Counted from the first letter of the stretch, positions 15,185-24,716 are shown. The stretch: 64,000 nucleotides of DNA from Erysipelothrix amsterdamensis (GCF_940143175.1 NZ_OW659496.1:1364001-1428000), one strand, 5' to 3'. The notes: generated by a model from the letters alone, not told the origin. Made by a program: numbers and translations.

Positions 15185-18100
15185 TTATTTTTTGTTTTTA
15201 CGTTTTCCGTAAAGGATAAAGCATCCACCGACAACAACAAGTACACCCACAAATGGTAGGACATTTTGTGGTGTAACACCCGTTGATGGCAATACCTTAA
15301 CATCTTTTTCACCCAAGGCAAAGAGTGAGAATGAAGCAGTATCAAAGGTAATACGTGTTCCATCTTCCTCCCATGCAAGAGATTCAAATCCATCTTTAGT
15401 TTCATGGTAAACTTGTAAACTCGCACGATCTAAGGCTTTTTTCGGTTCAATTGAGACATTGACTGGATTTTTAGGTTGTACTGCATGACCATCACTCAAG
15501 AGTGTGATATCATAGCCAACTGTATTTTTTAATCCATCAACAGTGAGGTTATTCTTAATTGAAACACTTAAGCTTGTATTTTCTGGGAGATCACCTTCCG
15601 TATAGGTAATCACCACATTGGATGCATCATCCACAAGTGTTAATGTTTTTGGTGTTTCAGGTTTTACTTCTGGTTTTGGTTTTTCAGGTGTTGTAACCGT
15701 TACAGCTTCAAGTTGTAGGTTTTGAGATACACCGTTTTTATTTTCGGTATTCACCGTAATGTGTGTTTTTCCGTTCTCAATTACAGCGTCACCATTGCCT
15801 GATACCACATCAAATGTTCCATCTAAAGTAAAGGATACTGTTGCTTGTTTGTGCGTTGGATCTTGTACTGCAAAGTTTAATCCTTTACGCATCACAATCA
15901 TTTTACTGTTTGTACTTAGATCTTCTACTGTGTGGTCTGATTCATCAAAGAAGGCATAACCGGTCATACCGAGATCTTTTTGACGTACAGCATGAACGCC
16001 ATCTTCTTGCGCAACAATCTCAATAGGATTTGCTTTTGCGTAAGCTTCTGTCTCATCAGCACTTGCATTCGGTAAGATTGCATAAGCATATTGGTTTGTT
16101 TCTTTACCGTTATGTTCGTACGTTACCGTCGCAAATTGACGTGTTACTTCTTTATCGGCAGCTCCTACTGTTTTATTACGAACATAAGAGTATTTTTGTG
16201 TATTACTTGATGTATTTACATTCACATCTTGATTACCAAAGAATACATAACCTGTGTCTTTATTAACACCGTCGGTACCCATTGCGAGCCATTTAAGTCC
16301 TTTTTGAACGCCATTTTCAAGTGTTTTCACACCCTCTTGGTTTTCACCTTTAAGGTTAATAGCATCTGTAGTTTCAAACATACGGTTTTCAACGGTTGTC
16401 GTTAAGTCACGTTGTTTTTCATCATGAATGTTTGATCCTAAAGCGACAATCTCATCATCAAACATAAACCATGATTTATTTGCTTCTGCGTTTTTGTAAA
16501 CTTTGAAATCTTCAGGGAGAAGTCCTTCTTGCGCATCCGCGTAAGCCTCATCATCGCCCAATTGCATTGCGGACGCACCGTAGATTCCCATCTTTACATC
16601 ACCTGAGTAATCATTTGTACCCAATGGGAAGTATACGTATTTATTTTGTGTAATGGATCCGGCTTCAAATCCTTCAGCACGATCATAGAAATCTTTTCCG
16701 TAAAGTTCTGGAATTGTTTGGCGTACTTCATTGACTGTTGTGATACCCGGAAGTTTATGGTGATCAACGGTTGCATAGAAGTTAATACCGTGCATGCTTG
16801 TTTGATCGTTTCCACTTTGGTAGAGGTAGTATGCACCATCACCTTGGAACCATGAACGAAGGTTTTCACCACTCATGTATTCATATTTAGAAATACGATT
16901 TGAACTTCTTGAAAGTGCAAATGCAAAGCCTTCACGTGTATGGATTGCTTTATCCATTAAGTTAAATGCGTAGTGATCATTTGTTTCTAATGGGTTTAAT
17001 GCTTTGATGTCTGAATTCTTAACAATTGCTTCATATGCCGCAATATTTTGAATTGAAACAAAGGTTGCGGGATTAATGGTTGAGCGAATGTTTTCAATCA
17101 AATATTTGATATAGCTTTGAAGTTTCAGTTGTTCTGCTTGAGGAAGGCTTTGGGATAGTTGTACAAATGCTTCAATAACACTTGAAGCATCACCATAACC
17201 TGAACCGGTACGTGATACAGCACGACCCTTTACAATTTCCATCATGTATCCTTCATACATAACGGGTGCAAAACCACGGTAAATCCATTCTTGAACTGTA
17301 TCCAATAAGGTATCATTTTGCCATTTTGTACCATCTAATACCGTTACAAGTTGCGCAATACGACCCAGTAATACTTTTCCATATGAACCGGTATAAGCAA
17401 CCGTTGAGTGTTGGACAAAGGATCCATCTTCATAAAAACCATCCGTAACGCCATGTTGGAGGTTACTTGGGTCAATCGTACTGAATACGGTCATTGAATT
17501 TTCTACAGCTTTACTGATGCGTGCTTCATCCTTAAGCACAGCACCTTGAAGAATGCGGTTAAAGGTAATATCTGTAAGGTTTGCTCCAGTATGTTGACGT
17601 GCATCAAGGTTTACATCGCCAATGGTAGGATCACCAGGCTTCGCATCACCACGGATATAGGAATCCATTGCGATTACGGATTCTTTGATAAATCCTGGAA
17701 GTGCAGCTTCGATCTCATCACCAAGTAGGAACATGATGTTTGATAAGCTTTGAGGGACACCAATTTCCCAGCTGTACCAGTTTCCATAATATCCAGTATC
17801 CATTTTATTAAAGTAGTTATCACCCAACCACTTAATACCATCTAAAACTGCCTTTAACGCTTCAGGGGATTGATAAAGGGGGTTTTCATTACCTGGCATC
17901 GAGTAAGCCAAGGCAATCGCATTAAGTTGTTGATATGATTTTTGTAGGTTTGTGGACAAGTCGTGATCGGTTTTACCACCACCACGTAATACTAAACCTG
18001 TAATGTATTCATCATCATGACCAACGATGGATTCCATTGCTTTTTTCCCGTTGGTATAGATTGCAGTAATTTTCTTTTGATTGACTGCATCGTTATTAAT

Positions 18101-18250
18101 TGTTTCATTCCCTAATAAATATTCACGATAGTTGCTGTTTATTTTGTCAATATCGTTATGATCCGCTGTAACGCTACGAACCCCTACCATCGATAATGAC
18201 ACTGCAAGCGTCATTAAAAATGTGAACACTTTTCTCATATGTTTCTTCAT
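15185..18250 (-). CDS. hyl: Cell-wall-anchored hyaluronate lyase (polysaccharide lyase family 8)
   Basis: 1021 aa from the ATG at 18250, with GGAG 6 nt upstream; the in-frame ATG at 18262 overlaps that SD. A signal peptide (basic N-terminus, FTFLMTLAVSLSMVGV) precedes an alpha/alpha-toroid catalytic domain. SFVQHSTVAYTGSYG gives His281 and Tyr290, nine residues apart as in pneumococcal Hyl, and GRAVSRTGSGYGD gives the Arg. Asn224 or Asn231 would be the family's catalytic Asn. Beta domains follow, then a C-terminal segment with LPSTG, a hydrophobic helix and KRKNKK for sortase. It cuts hyaluronan by beta-elimination to unsaturated disaccharides. Erysipelothrix is known for such spreading factors. 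Confidence 0.94.
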   Translation of the reverse strand: MKKHMRKVFTFLMTLAVSLSMVGVRSVTADHNDIDKINSNYREYLLGNETINNDAVNQKKITAIYTNGKKAMESIVGHDDEYITGLVLRGGGKTDHDLSTNLQKSYQQLNAIALAYSMPGNENPLYQSPEALKAVLDGIKWLGDNYFNKMDTGYYGNWYSWEIGVPQSLSNIMFLLGDEIEAALPGFIKESVIAMDSYIRGDAKPGDPTIGDVNLDARQHTGANLTDITFNRILQGAVLKDEARISKAVENSMTVFSTIDPSNLQHGVTDGFYEDGSFVQHSTVAYTGSYGKVLLGRIAQLVTVLDGTKWQNDTLLDTVQEWIYRGFAPVMYEGYMMEIVKGRAVSRTGSGYGDASSVIEAFVQLSQSLPQAEQLKLQSYIKYLIENIRSTINPATFVSIQNIAAYEAIVKNSDIKALNPLETNDHYAFNLMDKAIHTREGFAFALSRSSNRISKYEYMSGENLRSWFQGDGAYYLYQSGNDQTSMHGINFYATVDHHKLPGITTVNEVRQTIPELYGKDFYDRAEGFEAGSITQNKYVYFPLGTNDYSGDVKMGIYGASAMQLGDDEAYADAQEGLLPEDFKVYKNAEANKSWFMFDDEIVALGSNIHDEKQRDLTTTVENRMFETTDAINLKGENQEGVKTLENGVQKGLKWLAMGTDGVNKDTGYVFFGNQDVNVNTSSNTQKYSYVRNKTVGAADKEVTRQFATVTYEHNGKETNQYAYAILPNASADETEAYAKANPIEIVAQEDGVHAVRQKDLGMTGYAFFDESDHTVEDLSTNSKMIVMRKGLNFAVQDPTHKQATVSFTLDGTFDVVSGNGDAVIENGKTHITVNTENKNGVSQNLQLEAVTVTTPEKPKPEVKPETPKTLTLVDDASNVVITYTEGDLPENTSLSVSIKNNLTVDGLKNTVGYDITLLSDGHAVQPKNPVNVSIEPKKALDRASLQVYHETKDGFESLAWEEDGTRITFDTASFSLFALGEKDVKVLPSTGVTPQNVLPFVGVLVVVGGCFILYGKRKNKK

Positions 18251-18282
18251 TTTCGTCTCCATTCAAATTTAAAGATTAGTCC

Positions 18283-18294
18283 TAAACCGGTTTA
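18283..18294. promoter_or_regulatory. RegR-type operator at the hyl transcription start
   Basis: Perfect palindrome TAAACCGGTTTA just downstream of the hyl -10 box. It is the best match to the repeated LacI-family site of this region. Confidence 0.7.
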
Positions 18295-18301
18295 CAAACG
18301 A

Positions 18302-18330
18302 ATTATATGTTAACGGTTACATTGTGTCAA
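18302..18330 (-). promoter_or_regulatory. hyl promoter (consensus)
   Basis: Minus strand: -35 TTGACA (18325-18330), exactly 17 nt, -10 TATAAT (18302-18307). A degenerate half operator (AACGGTTA, 18312-18319) lies in the spacer. Confidence 0.85.
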
Positions 18331-18348
18331 CACCTTTTTAAAAATTAG

Positions 18349-18362
18349 GTGAACCGGTTTTG
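18349..18362. promoter_or_regulatory. Second RegR-type operator upstream of hyl
   Basis: GTGAACCGGTTTTG with palindromic core AACCGGTT, 19 bp upstream of the -35 box. Centre-to-centre distance from the first site is about 67 bp, compatible with looping by a tetramer or with a distal accessory site. Confidence 0.5.
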
Positions 18363-18459
18363 TGAAAATCGACGTTTTTTTGACGAAGATGTTAATCGTT
18401 AAGAACTTTATGATAAGATAGTGTTATAAAAACGCAGGTTGTTCTCGAATTCAATTTCG

Positions 18460-18488
18460 TTGACACCATTTATCGACAGGCGTATAAT
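18460..18488 (+). promoter_or_regulatory. Promoter of the TetR-DUF2871 operon
   Basis: -35 TTGACA (18460-18465), 17 nt, -10 TATAAT (18483-18488): consensus. Confidence 0.85.
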
Positions 18489-18500
18489 GAACATTGTTCA
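18488..18500. promoter_or_regulatory. TetR-type operator
   Basis: Perfect 13-bp palindrome TGAACATTGTTCA overlapping the end of the -10 box and the start site, as in autorepressed TetR genes. Confidence 0.65.
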
Positions 18501-18516
18501 GTAATGAGGTGATTAA

Positions 18517-19080
18517 ATGAAAAAAGCAGTAATAAGTAAGGAATCGCTCCTTGAGGTTGCGAAAGATATTGTATTTAAAGATGGCTTGGATAAGTTAAAC
18601 ATGCGTAATTTAGCGCAAAAAGCTGATGTTTCGATTGGTTCTGTTTATAATTATTTTCCATCCAAAAATGATCTGCTCTTAGATGTCATTGAAGATTTTT
18701 GGAAACAAGTTTTTTATGATGATATCTGTAAAGTTGATACAAATATTCAATTTGTAGACTTTATAGAACAGATATATGATCGTTTGCGTCATCATATCGA
18801 CGAGTTCAATTCCTTGTTTATGAGTCATGTGGAAATCATGAATCAAGAAGCAAAAATGAAGGGACATCATGTCGGAATGCAATATGTTGATCATATTCGA
18901 ACCGGTCTTCTCTATGTTCTTCAAGAAGATTCAACGATTAAATCCACTGCATTTACCGATTCCTTTACCCAAGATGGGTTGTTAGATTTTGTATTTCTTC
19001 ACGTATTTATCTCATTACGTAAAGGTAGTCCAAACATTGATTTTCTTGCGGAAGTTTTAAATCGACTCTTATATGAGTAG
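18517..19080 (+). CDS. TetR-family transcriptional regulator
   Basis: 187 aa. The N-terminal helix-turn-helix AQKADVSIGSVYNYFPSKNDLLLDV (written here only as its type: VSIGSVYNYF is the recognition part) lies at about residues 28-50. The ligand-binding C-terminal domain is of no subfamily I recognise. A palindrome in its own promoter suggests autorepression. It is followed after 12 nt by a DUF2871 membrane-protein gene, its likely target. Confidence 0.92.
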   Translation: MKKAVISKESLLEVAKDIVFKDGLDKLNMRNLAQKADVSIGSVYNYFPSKNDLLLDVIEDFWKQVFYDDICKVDTNIQFVDFIEQIYDRLRHHIDEFNSLFMSHVEIMNQEAKMKGHHVGMQYVDHIRTGLLYVLQEDSTIKSTAFTDSFTQDGLLDFVFLHVFISLRKGSPNIDFLAEVLNRLLYE

Positions 19081-19092
19081 AAAGAGGTTTAT

Positions 19093-19500
19093 ATGAAAAA
19101 GATGATTAATACGTCCTTTGCTTATCTGATTGCAGGACTTGTTGGTGGTGTGTTTTATCGCGAATTTACGAAATTTCAAGGCTTTACCGGTTTTACACGA
19201 TTGAGTCTAATTCATCCACATTTATTGGTCTTGGGTATGATTTTATCCCTGATTGTGGCCTTGTTCTTTGTGAAATTTGATCTTGATAAAAAACCTAAGT
19301 GGAATCGCTTCTATATTACTTATAATTTAGGTGTGATTACCACAACACTGATGCTTTTGGTACGAGGTCTTACTGAGGTCTTAAATATTTCTTTATCTTC
19401 AGGAATGTCCGCTGCCATCTCGGGTCTAGCAGGTCTAAGTCACATTATCTTAACTGTTGGAATTATGTATTTATTCACCCTATTACGCAATGAAGCTTAA
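19093..19500 (+). CDS. DUF2871-family integral membrane protein
   Basis: 135 aa with four predicted transmembrane helices and a short Arg-rich C-terminus. The N-terminal half (AYLIAGLVGGVFYREFTKF, then LIHPHLLVLGMI) matches the DUF2871 family; the HPHLLVLG segment is its most recognisable motif. The function of the family is not known. Co-transcribed with the TetR gene, suggesting induction by a small ligand, perhaps an envelope or metal stress. Confidence 0.82.
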   Translation: MKKMINTSFAYLIAGLVGGVFYREFTKFQGFTGFTRLSLIHPHLLVLGMILSLIVALFFVKFDLDKKPKWNRFYITYNLGVITTTLMLLVRGLTEVLNISLSSGMSAAISGLAGLSHIILTVGIMYLFTLLRNEA

Positions 19501-19556
19501 AAAAACACCAATACGACGGAACTTGGTCAGTTCCACATTGTATTGGTGTTTTTTTA
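19501..19556. terminator. Bidirectional terminator
   Basis: Long stem: AAACACCAATAC with GTATTGGTGTTT and an inner GGAAC/GTTCC; T-runs on both strands. Serves DUF2871 and DUF885 genes. Confidence 0.9.
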
Positions 19557-21272
19557 TTGAGCTTGTAAATATTCATCAAACAGTATATCCATTGTATCAA
19601 AACTTGCACTGCCTAAATCAAGAATCATTTGATGGAATGTTTTCTCATCAAATGCATCCCCGAGTTCTTTTTGAGCACGTTCTTTCATGCTTTGAATCGA
19701 CATGGCTCCATAATAGTAACTCCAGATATTTCCTGGTTCTAAAATGATTTGACGATAGATTTCATCCCGTTCATCCTCAGTATTGTTTACGTATACCGAA
19801 TCAAAGAAGGACCCCATCTCCTCACGACTCCAATCATTATAATGAATACCGATATCCACTTCTAGAAGAATTAAGTACATGGATTCATAAAGATCCCGTA
19901 TATAATCTTCATATCCTTTTGGACCACCTAGATATCGGACGGAAAGTAGTTCAACATATTGTGCCCAACCTTCGGTCATCGCATTATTTCGAATGTACAG
20001 TCGAATTGGATGCATCCCTTTAATACCACGCATATATTGTGTTTGATACATATGTCCCGGAATTGCTTCATGAGCAAAGGTTGTAAAGTTTGCAGGATCA
20101 AAAGTACTATTAATGTAGATGCGTTGCGTGTGATCTGGATTGCTGTCAATTGGCGGAACATAATAGAATGCCGGATTAGATATAGCCGCTAATGATGCAT
20201 CGATATTATAAACTTTATAGGGTATTTCAGGAATCTCAGGGAAATCTCTTAGACTTTTCTTATAAAGGTCATCAATTAAAGCGTAAGCATCTTTGTAATC
20301 AGGTGCGGTTTGCTTGGATTCAAAGTCCTGGTATTCTTGAAGCTTGTTACTGGTTTCCACGGCTTTCAAACGTTGATAAACTTCAATACGACGGTTACTA
20401 ATCCACATTTGAAATTCTGGAATTGTTAAATTTCGTCCACTTAATGATGGAATTAAGGTCTCATAGTAAGTTTTTCCGTTTTCAAGATGGGCAAGGCCTC
20501 GATTGGGTCGAGTCTTTACCGTTTTAAGATCGTTCTCCAACTTCACAAAAGCATTATAAAAGACATCTCGGATGGCTTCACGATTCTCTTGGATGGTTGC
20601 GGTCTTTTCGGATTCTTTAAGAAATTCTAGGGATGATATTTTTGAATCAAATCCTTTAATTAAGAAAAAATCATCGGAGAGGGATTGTTCTTTCATAACT
20701 GCTACGAAATCCGTTAACTTTTCATGTTCAAACTGAGTCATCATTTCTGTCTTATTATAAAATGCAATAGATTCATCAAAATACGTTGGTATTGAATCAA
20801 TTAAAGAGAAATAGCCACGAATATCACTTTCAGTTCTAAAGGTAAACCCTTCGAGATATTGGGGAATGGCATCCAACTCTGGATCCACTTGAAATTGAAA
20901 TGGTTGATAACCCGAGGCCATGCGTTCCAATTCATAGAGAAGCACACGCTTATCAATAATTTGTTGGTCTGATAACGTTCGATCTTTAAACTTACGGATA
21001 TTCTTTTGAATATCTTTAATTAAGTCTTTCGACATTTCAAAATCTTCTTCACTTCCAAGTCGAAATGCGTAATGTTCAACATCCACATCATATTCTTCAG
21101 GATGTTCTAAGAGATAATTACTTGATGGGTCGGTTGATCCAATCATTGACACTAAAGCTGTATCTAATGCACTCTCAAAATCTTTGTTTGTGCCATCATT
21201 ACTGGGTGATGATACAAATTGGCAACCAAACAAATTAATCAGTATGACTAGTATTGTTAGTGTTTTTTTCAT
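19554..21272 (-). CDS. DUF885-family lipoprotein, putative zinc peptidase
   Basis: 572 aa. Signal peptide with lipobox LFGC (Cys17) for membrane anchoring. The DUF885 signature TFAHEAIPGHMYQ gives His401, Glu402 and His407 (HExxxxH spacing typical of this family rather than HExxH). TEGWAQYVE lies further on and supplies the likely third ligand. Family members are thought to be metallopeptidases, but substrates are poorly known. Starts 3 nt after the alpha/beta hydrolase gene, so the two are translationally coupled. Confidence 0.88.
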   Translation of the reverse strand: MKKTLTILVILINLFGCQFVSSPSNDGTNKDFESALDTALVSMIGSTDPSSNYLLEHPEEYDVDVEHYAFRLGSEEDFEMSKDLIKDIQKNIRKFKDRTLSDQQIIDKRVLLYELERMASGYQPFQFQVDPELDAIPQYLEGFTFRTESDIRGYFSLIDSIPTYFDESIAFYNKTEMMTQFEHEKLTDFVAVMKEQSLSDDFFLIKGFDSKISSLEFLKESEKTATIQENREAIRDVFYNAFVKLENDLKTVKTRPNRGLAHLENGKTYYETLIPSLSGRNLTIPEFQMWISNRRIEVYQRLKAVETSNKLQEYQDFESKQTAPDYKDAYALIDDLYKKSLRDFPEIPEIPYKVYNIDASLAAISNPAFYYVPPIDSNPDHTQRIYINSTFDPANFTTFAHEAIPGHMYQTQYMRGIKGMHPIRLYIRNNAMTEGWAQYVELLSVRYLGGPKGYEDYIRDLYESMYLILLEVDIGIHYNDWSREEMGSFFDSVYVNNTEDERDEIYRQIILEPGNIWSYYYGAMSIQSMKERAQKELGDAFDEKTFHQMILDLGSASFDTMDILFDEYLQAQ

Positions 21273-21275
21273 ATA

Positions 21276-22082
21276 TTATCCCACCCTATTCAAATTTTCG
21301 AGCCATGTATTCGTTGCATCCATCACCATTTCCTTTTTTCGACTTTGAAATATATTATGACCTACACCTTCAAGGACTTTCAATGCTTTTGCACTGCTAC
21401 TCATGCTTTCGTAAAACATTAGTGACGATTCTAAGGGAACAATTGAGTCGCTATCTCCATGGAAAATAAGACAAGGACACGCATAGCTGCTCATCCTGGA
21501 CTTAAAAACTGTTGGTGCATGGATTAGGGTCTCTAAGACAAACGACTGCGTAACACGCTTAAACGGTCCTTTAGACAAAGCCTGTTCAATCATGCTTAAT
21601 TGCCACAAATCATCTTCAATTAATGAAGTAAATAACGCTAAAACTGAGATTGAGGATTGGTCAAGTGAAGCCCATTCATCTTGAACACAAAGACCGGGTG
21701 CAAGTAAAATTTTCCCATCAATACGATGTCCATAATCCAGACCATATAACGCTGTTACCATCCCACCTAAACTAAATCCCATCGTATAGATTGGACAATC
21801 CGAATCAAGTGTTTTTGAATAAGAAACAAGTGTATCCAAATCTAAAATCAGATCACGATAATCGTTTAAATCACCCAAAGGTGCTCTTGTTCCACCATGA
21901 CTTCGCATATCATAACGAATTACCGTATAACCACGTTGGTTAAGTCCGTAAGCTACCGAGTTATAATAAACAATTTGTTCTAAAAAGCCATGACTGATAA
22001 TCACAATCCCTTTAGGATTTCTTACCTCACTCAAAGAAACTTTTAATTCCGTGTCGTCAAAGGCTTTAATAAATAATTGCAT
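21276..22082 (-). CDS. Alpha/beta hydrolase, lysophospholipase/monoacylglycerol-lipase type
   Basis: 268 aa, cytosolic. ISHGFLEQ near residue 30 is the oxyanion loop, GFSLGG (about residues 96-101) holds the nucleophilic Ser, FHGDSDSIVPLESS the Asp, and VLEGVGHNIF the His. The arrangement resembles PldB/monoacylglycerol lipases. The substrate cannot be told. First gene of a two-gene operon with the DUF885 lipoprotein; GAGGTGA Shine-Dalgarno. Confidence 0.88.
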   Translation of the reverse strand: MQLFIKAFDDTELKVSLSEVRNPKGIVIISHGFLEQIVYYNSVAYGLNQRGYTVIRYDMRSHGGTRAPLGDLNDYRDLILDLDTLVSYSKTLDSDCPIYTMGFSLGGMVTALYGLDYGHRIDGKILLAPGLCVQDEWASLDQSSISVLALFTSLIEDDLWQLSMIEQALSKGPFKRVTQSFVLETLIHAPTVFKSRMSSYACPCLIFHGDSDSIVPLESSLMFYESMSSSAKALKVLEGVGHNIFQSRKKEMVMDATNTWLENLNRVG

Positions 22083-22210
22083 AAGTCACCTCAAATCCCA
22101 CTTCTTTCTTTTATCATATTGGAATTTAGGACAAAAGTATAGGAAAAAGAGAACAAATTAAGCGATTTACGAAATATTCGTGGATAAACGACACGATTCA
22201 ACGAACCCTT

Positions 22211-22235
22211 ATTGAAAATATGGTATACTTTCAAT
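22211..22235 (+). promoter_or_regulatory. Extended -10 inside an inverted repeat
   Basis: ATTGAAA (22211-22217) and TTTCAAT (22229-22235) flank an extended -10, TGG-TATACT (22224-22229), upstream of the CmpB-type gene. No good -35 is seen, as is common with an extended -10. Confidence 0.5.
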
Positions 22236-22261
22236 ATCGTTTAGAAATTTGAGGTAATTGT

Positions 22262-23023
22262 ATGAATGAGATGATTCCAACGTTTTTTATATATTGGGTA
22301 ATTTATGGTGTAATTGGATGGATCATGGAGACGCTATACTGCTCGATACCAGAAGGAAAGTTTGTGGAACGAGGCTTTTTGAATGGACCAATTGTGCCAA
22401 TCTATGGATTTGGTGCATTGTTTGTTTTAAGCATCTTGAAACCATTTTTAGATAGTCCAATTCTAGTATTTGTTTTAGGGTTTCTCTTAACAAGTGTTTT
22501 AGAGTACATTACAAGTTATATTATGGAAAAAGCATTTGGGATGCGTTGGTGGGATTATTCCGACTATAAATATAATATTAAAGGCCGTGTTTGTCTTTTA
22601 AACAGTACAATGTTTGGTGTTCTCTGTGTTGTATTAGTTGAATGGATTCACCCTATTGTTACTAAAATTATTGCTCGCTTTAGTCCCACAACAATACTCT
22701 TAGCATCAAGTGTCTTAGGTGTAATTATAGCCGTTGATTTCGTTGTATCTGTTATATCTGTATTGAATCTTAAGAAACGTCTTAAGTCCTTGGAAGTATT
22801 ACATACTGAAATGGCAGAACTGATTCATACATTTAATGAAAAGAGTACCTTGCGCATTGAAGAAATTAAAGAACGAATTGCGGAACTTAAAGCGGAATAC
22901 AAGTTTACAGAACGTCGTCTTATTCGCTCATTCCCGACTATGAAAGCAGAGCAGTTTAGCGAGTTCTTTGAAGATGTGAAATCAGCTGCACGTTCCAAAC
23001 GGAATAAAATTAAAAAAGATTAG
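22262..23023 (+). CDS. CmpB-type putative ABC transporter permease (PF06541)
   Basis: 253 aa. Five to six membrane helices occupy residues 1-165; a basic, charged helical tail of about 80 residues (KERIAELKAEYKFTERRLIRSF) is cytosolic. The conserved N-terminal part YGVIGWIMETLYCSIPEGKFVERGFLNGP is the family hallmark (quoted as GWIMETLYC and RGFLNGP). Despite the name, no ATPase or transport partner is adjacent, and transport has not been shown for the family. Confidence 0.8.
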   Translation: MNEMIPTFFIYWVIYGVIGWIMETLYCSIPEGKFVERGFLNGPIVPIYGFGALFVLSILKPFLDSPILVFVLGFLLTSVLEYITSYIMEKAFGMRWWDYSDYKYNIKGRVCLLNSTMFGVLCVVLVEWIHPIVTKIIARFSPTTILLASSVLGVIIAVDFVVSVISVLNLKKRLKSLEVLHTEMAELIHTFNEKSTLRIEEIKERIAELKAEYKFTERRLIRSFPTMKAEQFSEFFEDVKSAARSKRNKIKKD

Positions 23024-23056
23024 AAAAAACACCTTGACGTATCAAGGTGTTTTTTT
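23023..23056. terminator. Bidirectional terminator
   Basis: AAAACACCTTGA, loop CGTA, TCAAGGTGTTTT with T-runs on both strands. Confidence 0.9.
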
Positions 23057-23554
23057 TGGATTTAAACTTGAAACAAGCTTTACCATTCTTGGATAATACA
23101 GTGTCGCTAATAAGGCTGCAAGAAGTCCTTGGAAGACATCACCTTTAAGAGCAATCAGCATCGCTGTCCAACTTTGCGCAAGCCATACTGCAACAAATCC
23201 GTACATCACCATCATCCAAAGCCCCGCCAAACCAAACGGAATCCAACGACGTGATGACTCCAAATGATTTCTGAATAAATATAAGATGACCACTTCACCT
23301 GCTTTAATACACAAGGTAAATGGAGCATACACGGCATACCCCGCCATTAGATCGGCTCCCGCACTTCCAATCCCTGCAGCAAACAAAGCGTAAGGAAAGG
23401 GTAAAACAGCTACTGAGATCATAATCACAAAATCACCAAGATTTAAATAACCTCCTGTTGCCGATGGAATTTTAATCATCATCGTAACAACGGTTATCAA
23501 GGCACTCATCATTGCAGTGAGAACCATCCATTTTAAAGTGTTTGATTTATCCAT
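23042..23554 (-). CDS. ECF transporter S component
   Basis: 170 aa from the ATG at 23554 (GGAGGATGTT upstream). Five to six transmembrane helices. The segment GGYLNLGDFVIM, then GIGSAGADLMAGYAVYAPFT, is characteristic of the ECF riboflavin/vitamin S-component superfamily (PF07155-type). It binds a vitamin or similar ligand and uses a shared EcfAA'T module encoded elsewhere. The ligand is not evident and no riboswitch is seen in its 90-nt leader region. Confidence 0.82.
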   Translation of the reverse strand: MDKSNTLKWMVLTAMMSALITVVTMMIKIPSATGGYLNLGDFVIMISVAVLPFPYALFAAGIGSAGADLMAGYAVYAPFTLCIKAGEVVILYLFRNHLESSRRWIPFGLAGLWMMVMYGFVAVWLAQSWTAMLIALKGDVFQGLLAALLATLYYPRMVKLVSSLNPKKTP

Positions 23555-23576
23555 AACATCCTCCTCTTCTTTTTTT

Positions 23577-23605
23577 ATTATACCACCTGTTTCATATGCC
23601 TTTAA
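23577..23605 (-). promoter_or_regulatory. Promoter of the ECF S-component gene
   Basis: Minus strand: extended -10 TGG-TATAAT (23577-23582), 17 nt from a weak -35 TTAAAG (23600-23605). Confidence 0.5.
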
Positions 23606-23632
23606 TTCCACTCATTCAATTTAATACAAATT

Positions 23633-23661
23633 AAGAAAAAAAGAGATCTACAGAAGATCTC
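23633..23661 (-). terminator. regR terminator
   Basis: GAGATCT and AGATCTC with 5-nt loop (23643-23661), T-run on the minus strand. The regR stop codon lies inside the stem. Confidence 0.8.
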
Positions 23662-24670
23662 CTTGGCATGTTGATTCTTGCCAGTTAATATTACATTTAA
23701 GAATTTGGTTGGGTGCTTCCATATAGTCCCCTTCAATACGATCAATGAGAATACGTCCGGCTTGATAGCCTTCATCATATGCTGGTTGAACAATTGTGGT
23801 AACAGATGGCGATGCGACATTGGTCCACTCTGTATTATCAAAGCCAAGTAAACCGATGGTTGTAGGAATTAGATTTCGTAATTCTTTTAACCCCATATAA
23901 ACAATTGGTAGAAGCCAGCAATTGGCTGCAAAAATCAATGTTTTACGGTTTAGCATAATGTTATTACTGATAATTTCTGTAATTTCAGCAGGTGTTACAT
24001 TATCCGATACGATTTGCATATTACATTGTTTACCATTAAGTGCTAGCGCATCAATAAAGCCTTGTGAGCGTTCTTGACGTGTTGAGAGGATGCTTGGATC
24101 TGCGGTTAGAAGAATAAACTCCTCATAGCCAAGTTTCATCATTTCCTCGGTTGTTTCTAAAACGGCTTCATAATTATTCGTTTTAACCCAAGGGTTGTTT
24201 TGAACATTTGTTTGTGAATCAATAAAAACAATTTCTTTATTTTGAGAACGAATTTTCTTAATCAACTTATGAAAACTTGTCGTTGGTTGGACAATAAACC
24301 CATCAACACCCATAGCAAGCATACGGTTGACATAATTTTCTTCATTTTCAATATCGTAGTTTGTATTCCCTACGATAAGTTGATATTTCCCCTCTTTCGC
24401 TGCTTCATCAATTCCTTTAACAATCTGATTCGCAAATGCATTCGTAATATCACCGATGATTACACCGATAAGCTTCATGCTTTTTGCATTCAATGAGCGT
24501 GCGACAACACTGGGACTGTAATTTGTTTCCTCAATTACTTTTTCAATGCGTTCGCGTGTTTCCGCACTCATTTTATCAAATTTTCCGTTCAAGAAGAATG
24601 AGATGGTGGTTTTAGATGTACCCGCCAACGAAGCGATTTCTTTAATCGTTAACTTCTTTTCCTGAGTCAT
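23648..24670 (-). CDS. regR: LacI-family repressor, RegR-like
   Basis: 340 aa. The LacI helix-turn-helix and hinge (IKEIASLAGTSKTTISFFLNG, with AGTSKTTISFFL as the recognition part, and VVARSLNAKSMKLIG) precede a periplasmic-binding-protein-like effector domain. It lies directly after the ugl-PTS-lyase operon, the position of regR in streptococcal hyaluronan loci. Its own promoter contains the palindrome found at hyl, ugl and kdgA, so autoregulation is likely. The effector is probably a pathway intermediate. The symbol follows synteny with Streptococcus, not an experiment. Confidence 0.85.
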   Translation of the reverse strand: MTQEKKLTIKEIASLAGTSKTTISFFLNGKFDKMSAETRERIEKVIEETNYSPSVVARSLNAKSMKLIGVIIGDITNAFANQIVKGIDEAAKEGKYQLIVGNTNYDIENEENYVNRMLAMGVDGFIVQPTTSFHKLIKKIRSQNKEIVFIDSQTNVQNNPWVKTNNYEAVLETTEEMMKLGYEEFILLTADPSILSTRQERSQGFIDALALNGKQCNMQIVSDNVTPAEITEIISNNIMLNRKTLIFAANCWLLPIVYMGLKELRNLIPTTIGLLGFDNTEWTNVASPSVTTIVQPAYDEGYQAGRILIDRIEGDYMEAPNQILKCNINWQESTCQGDLL

Positions 24671-24716
24671 GTTTAATTCCTTTCATCAACTTATTTTTTT
24701 ACATCATAACGTACTT

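Noticed and set aside
22262..23023. Complete ABC transporter at the CmpB-type gene
   Set aside because: No ATPase or binding protein nearby; the domain name alone does not show transport.
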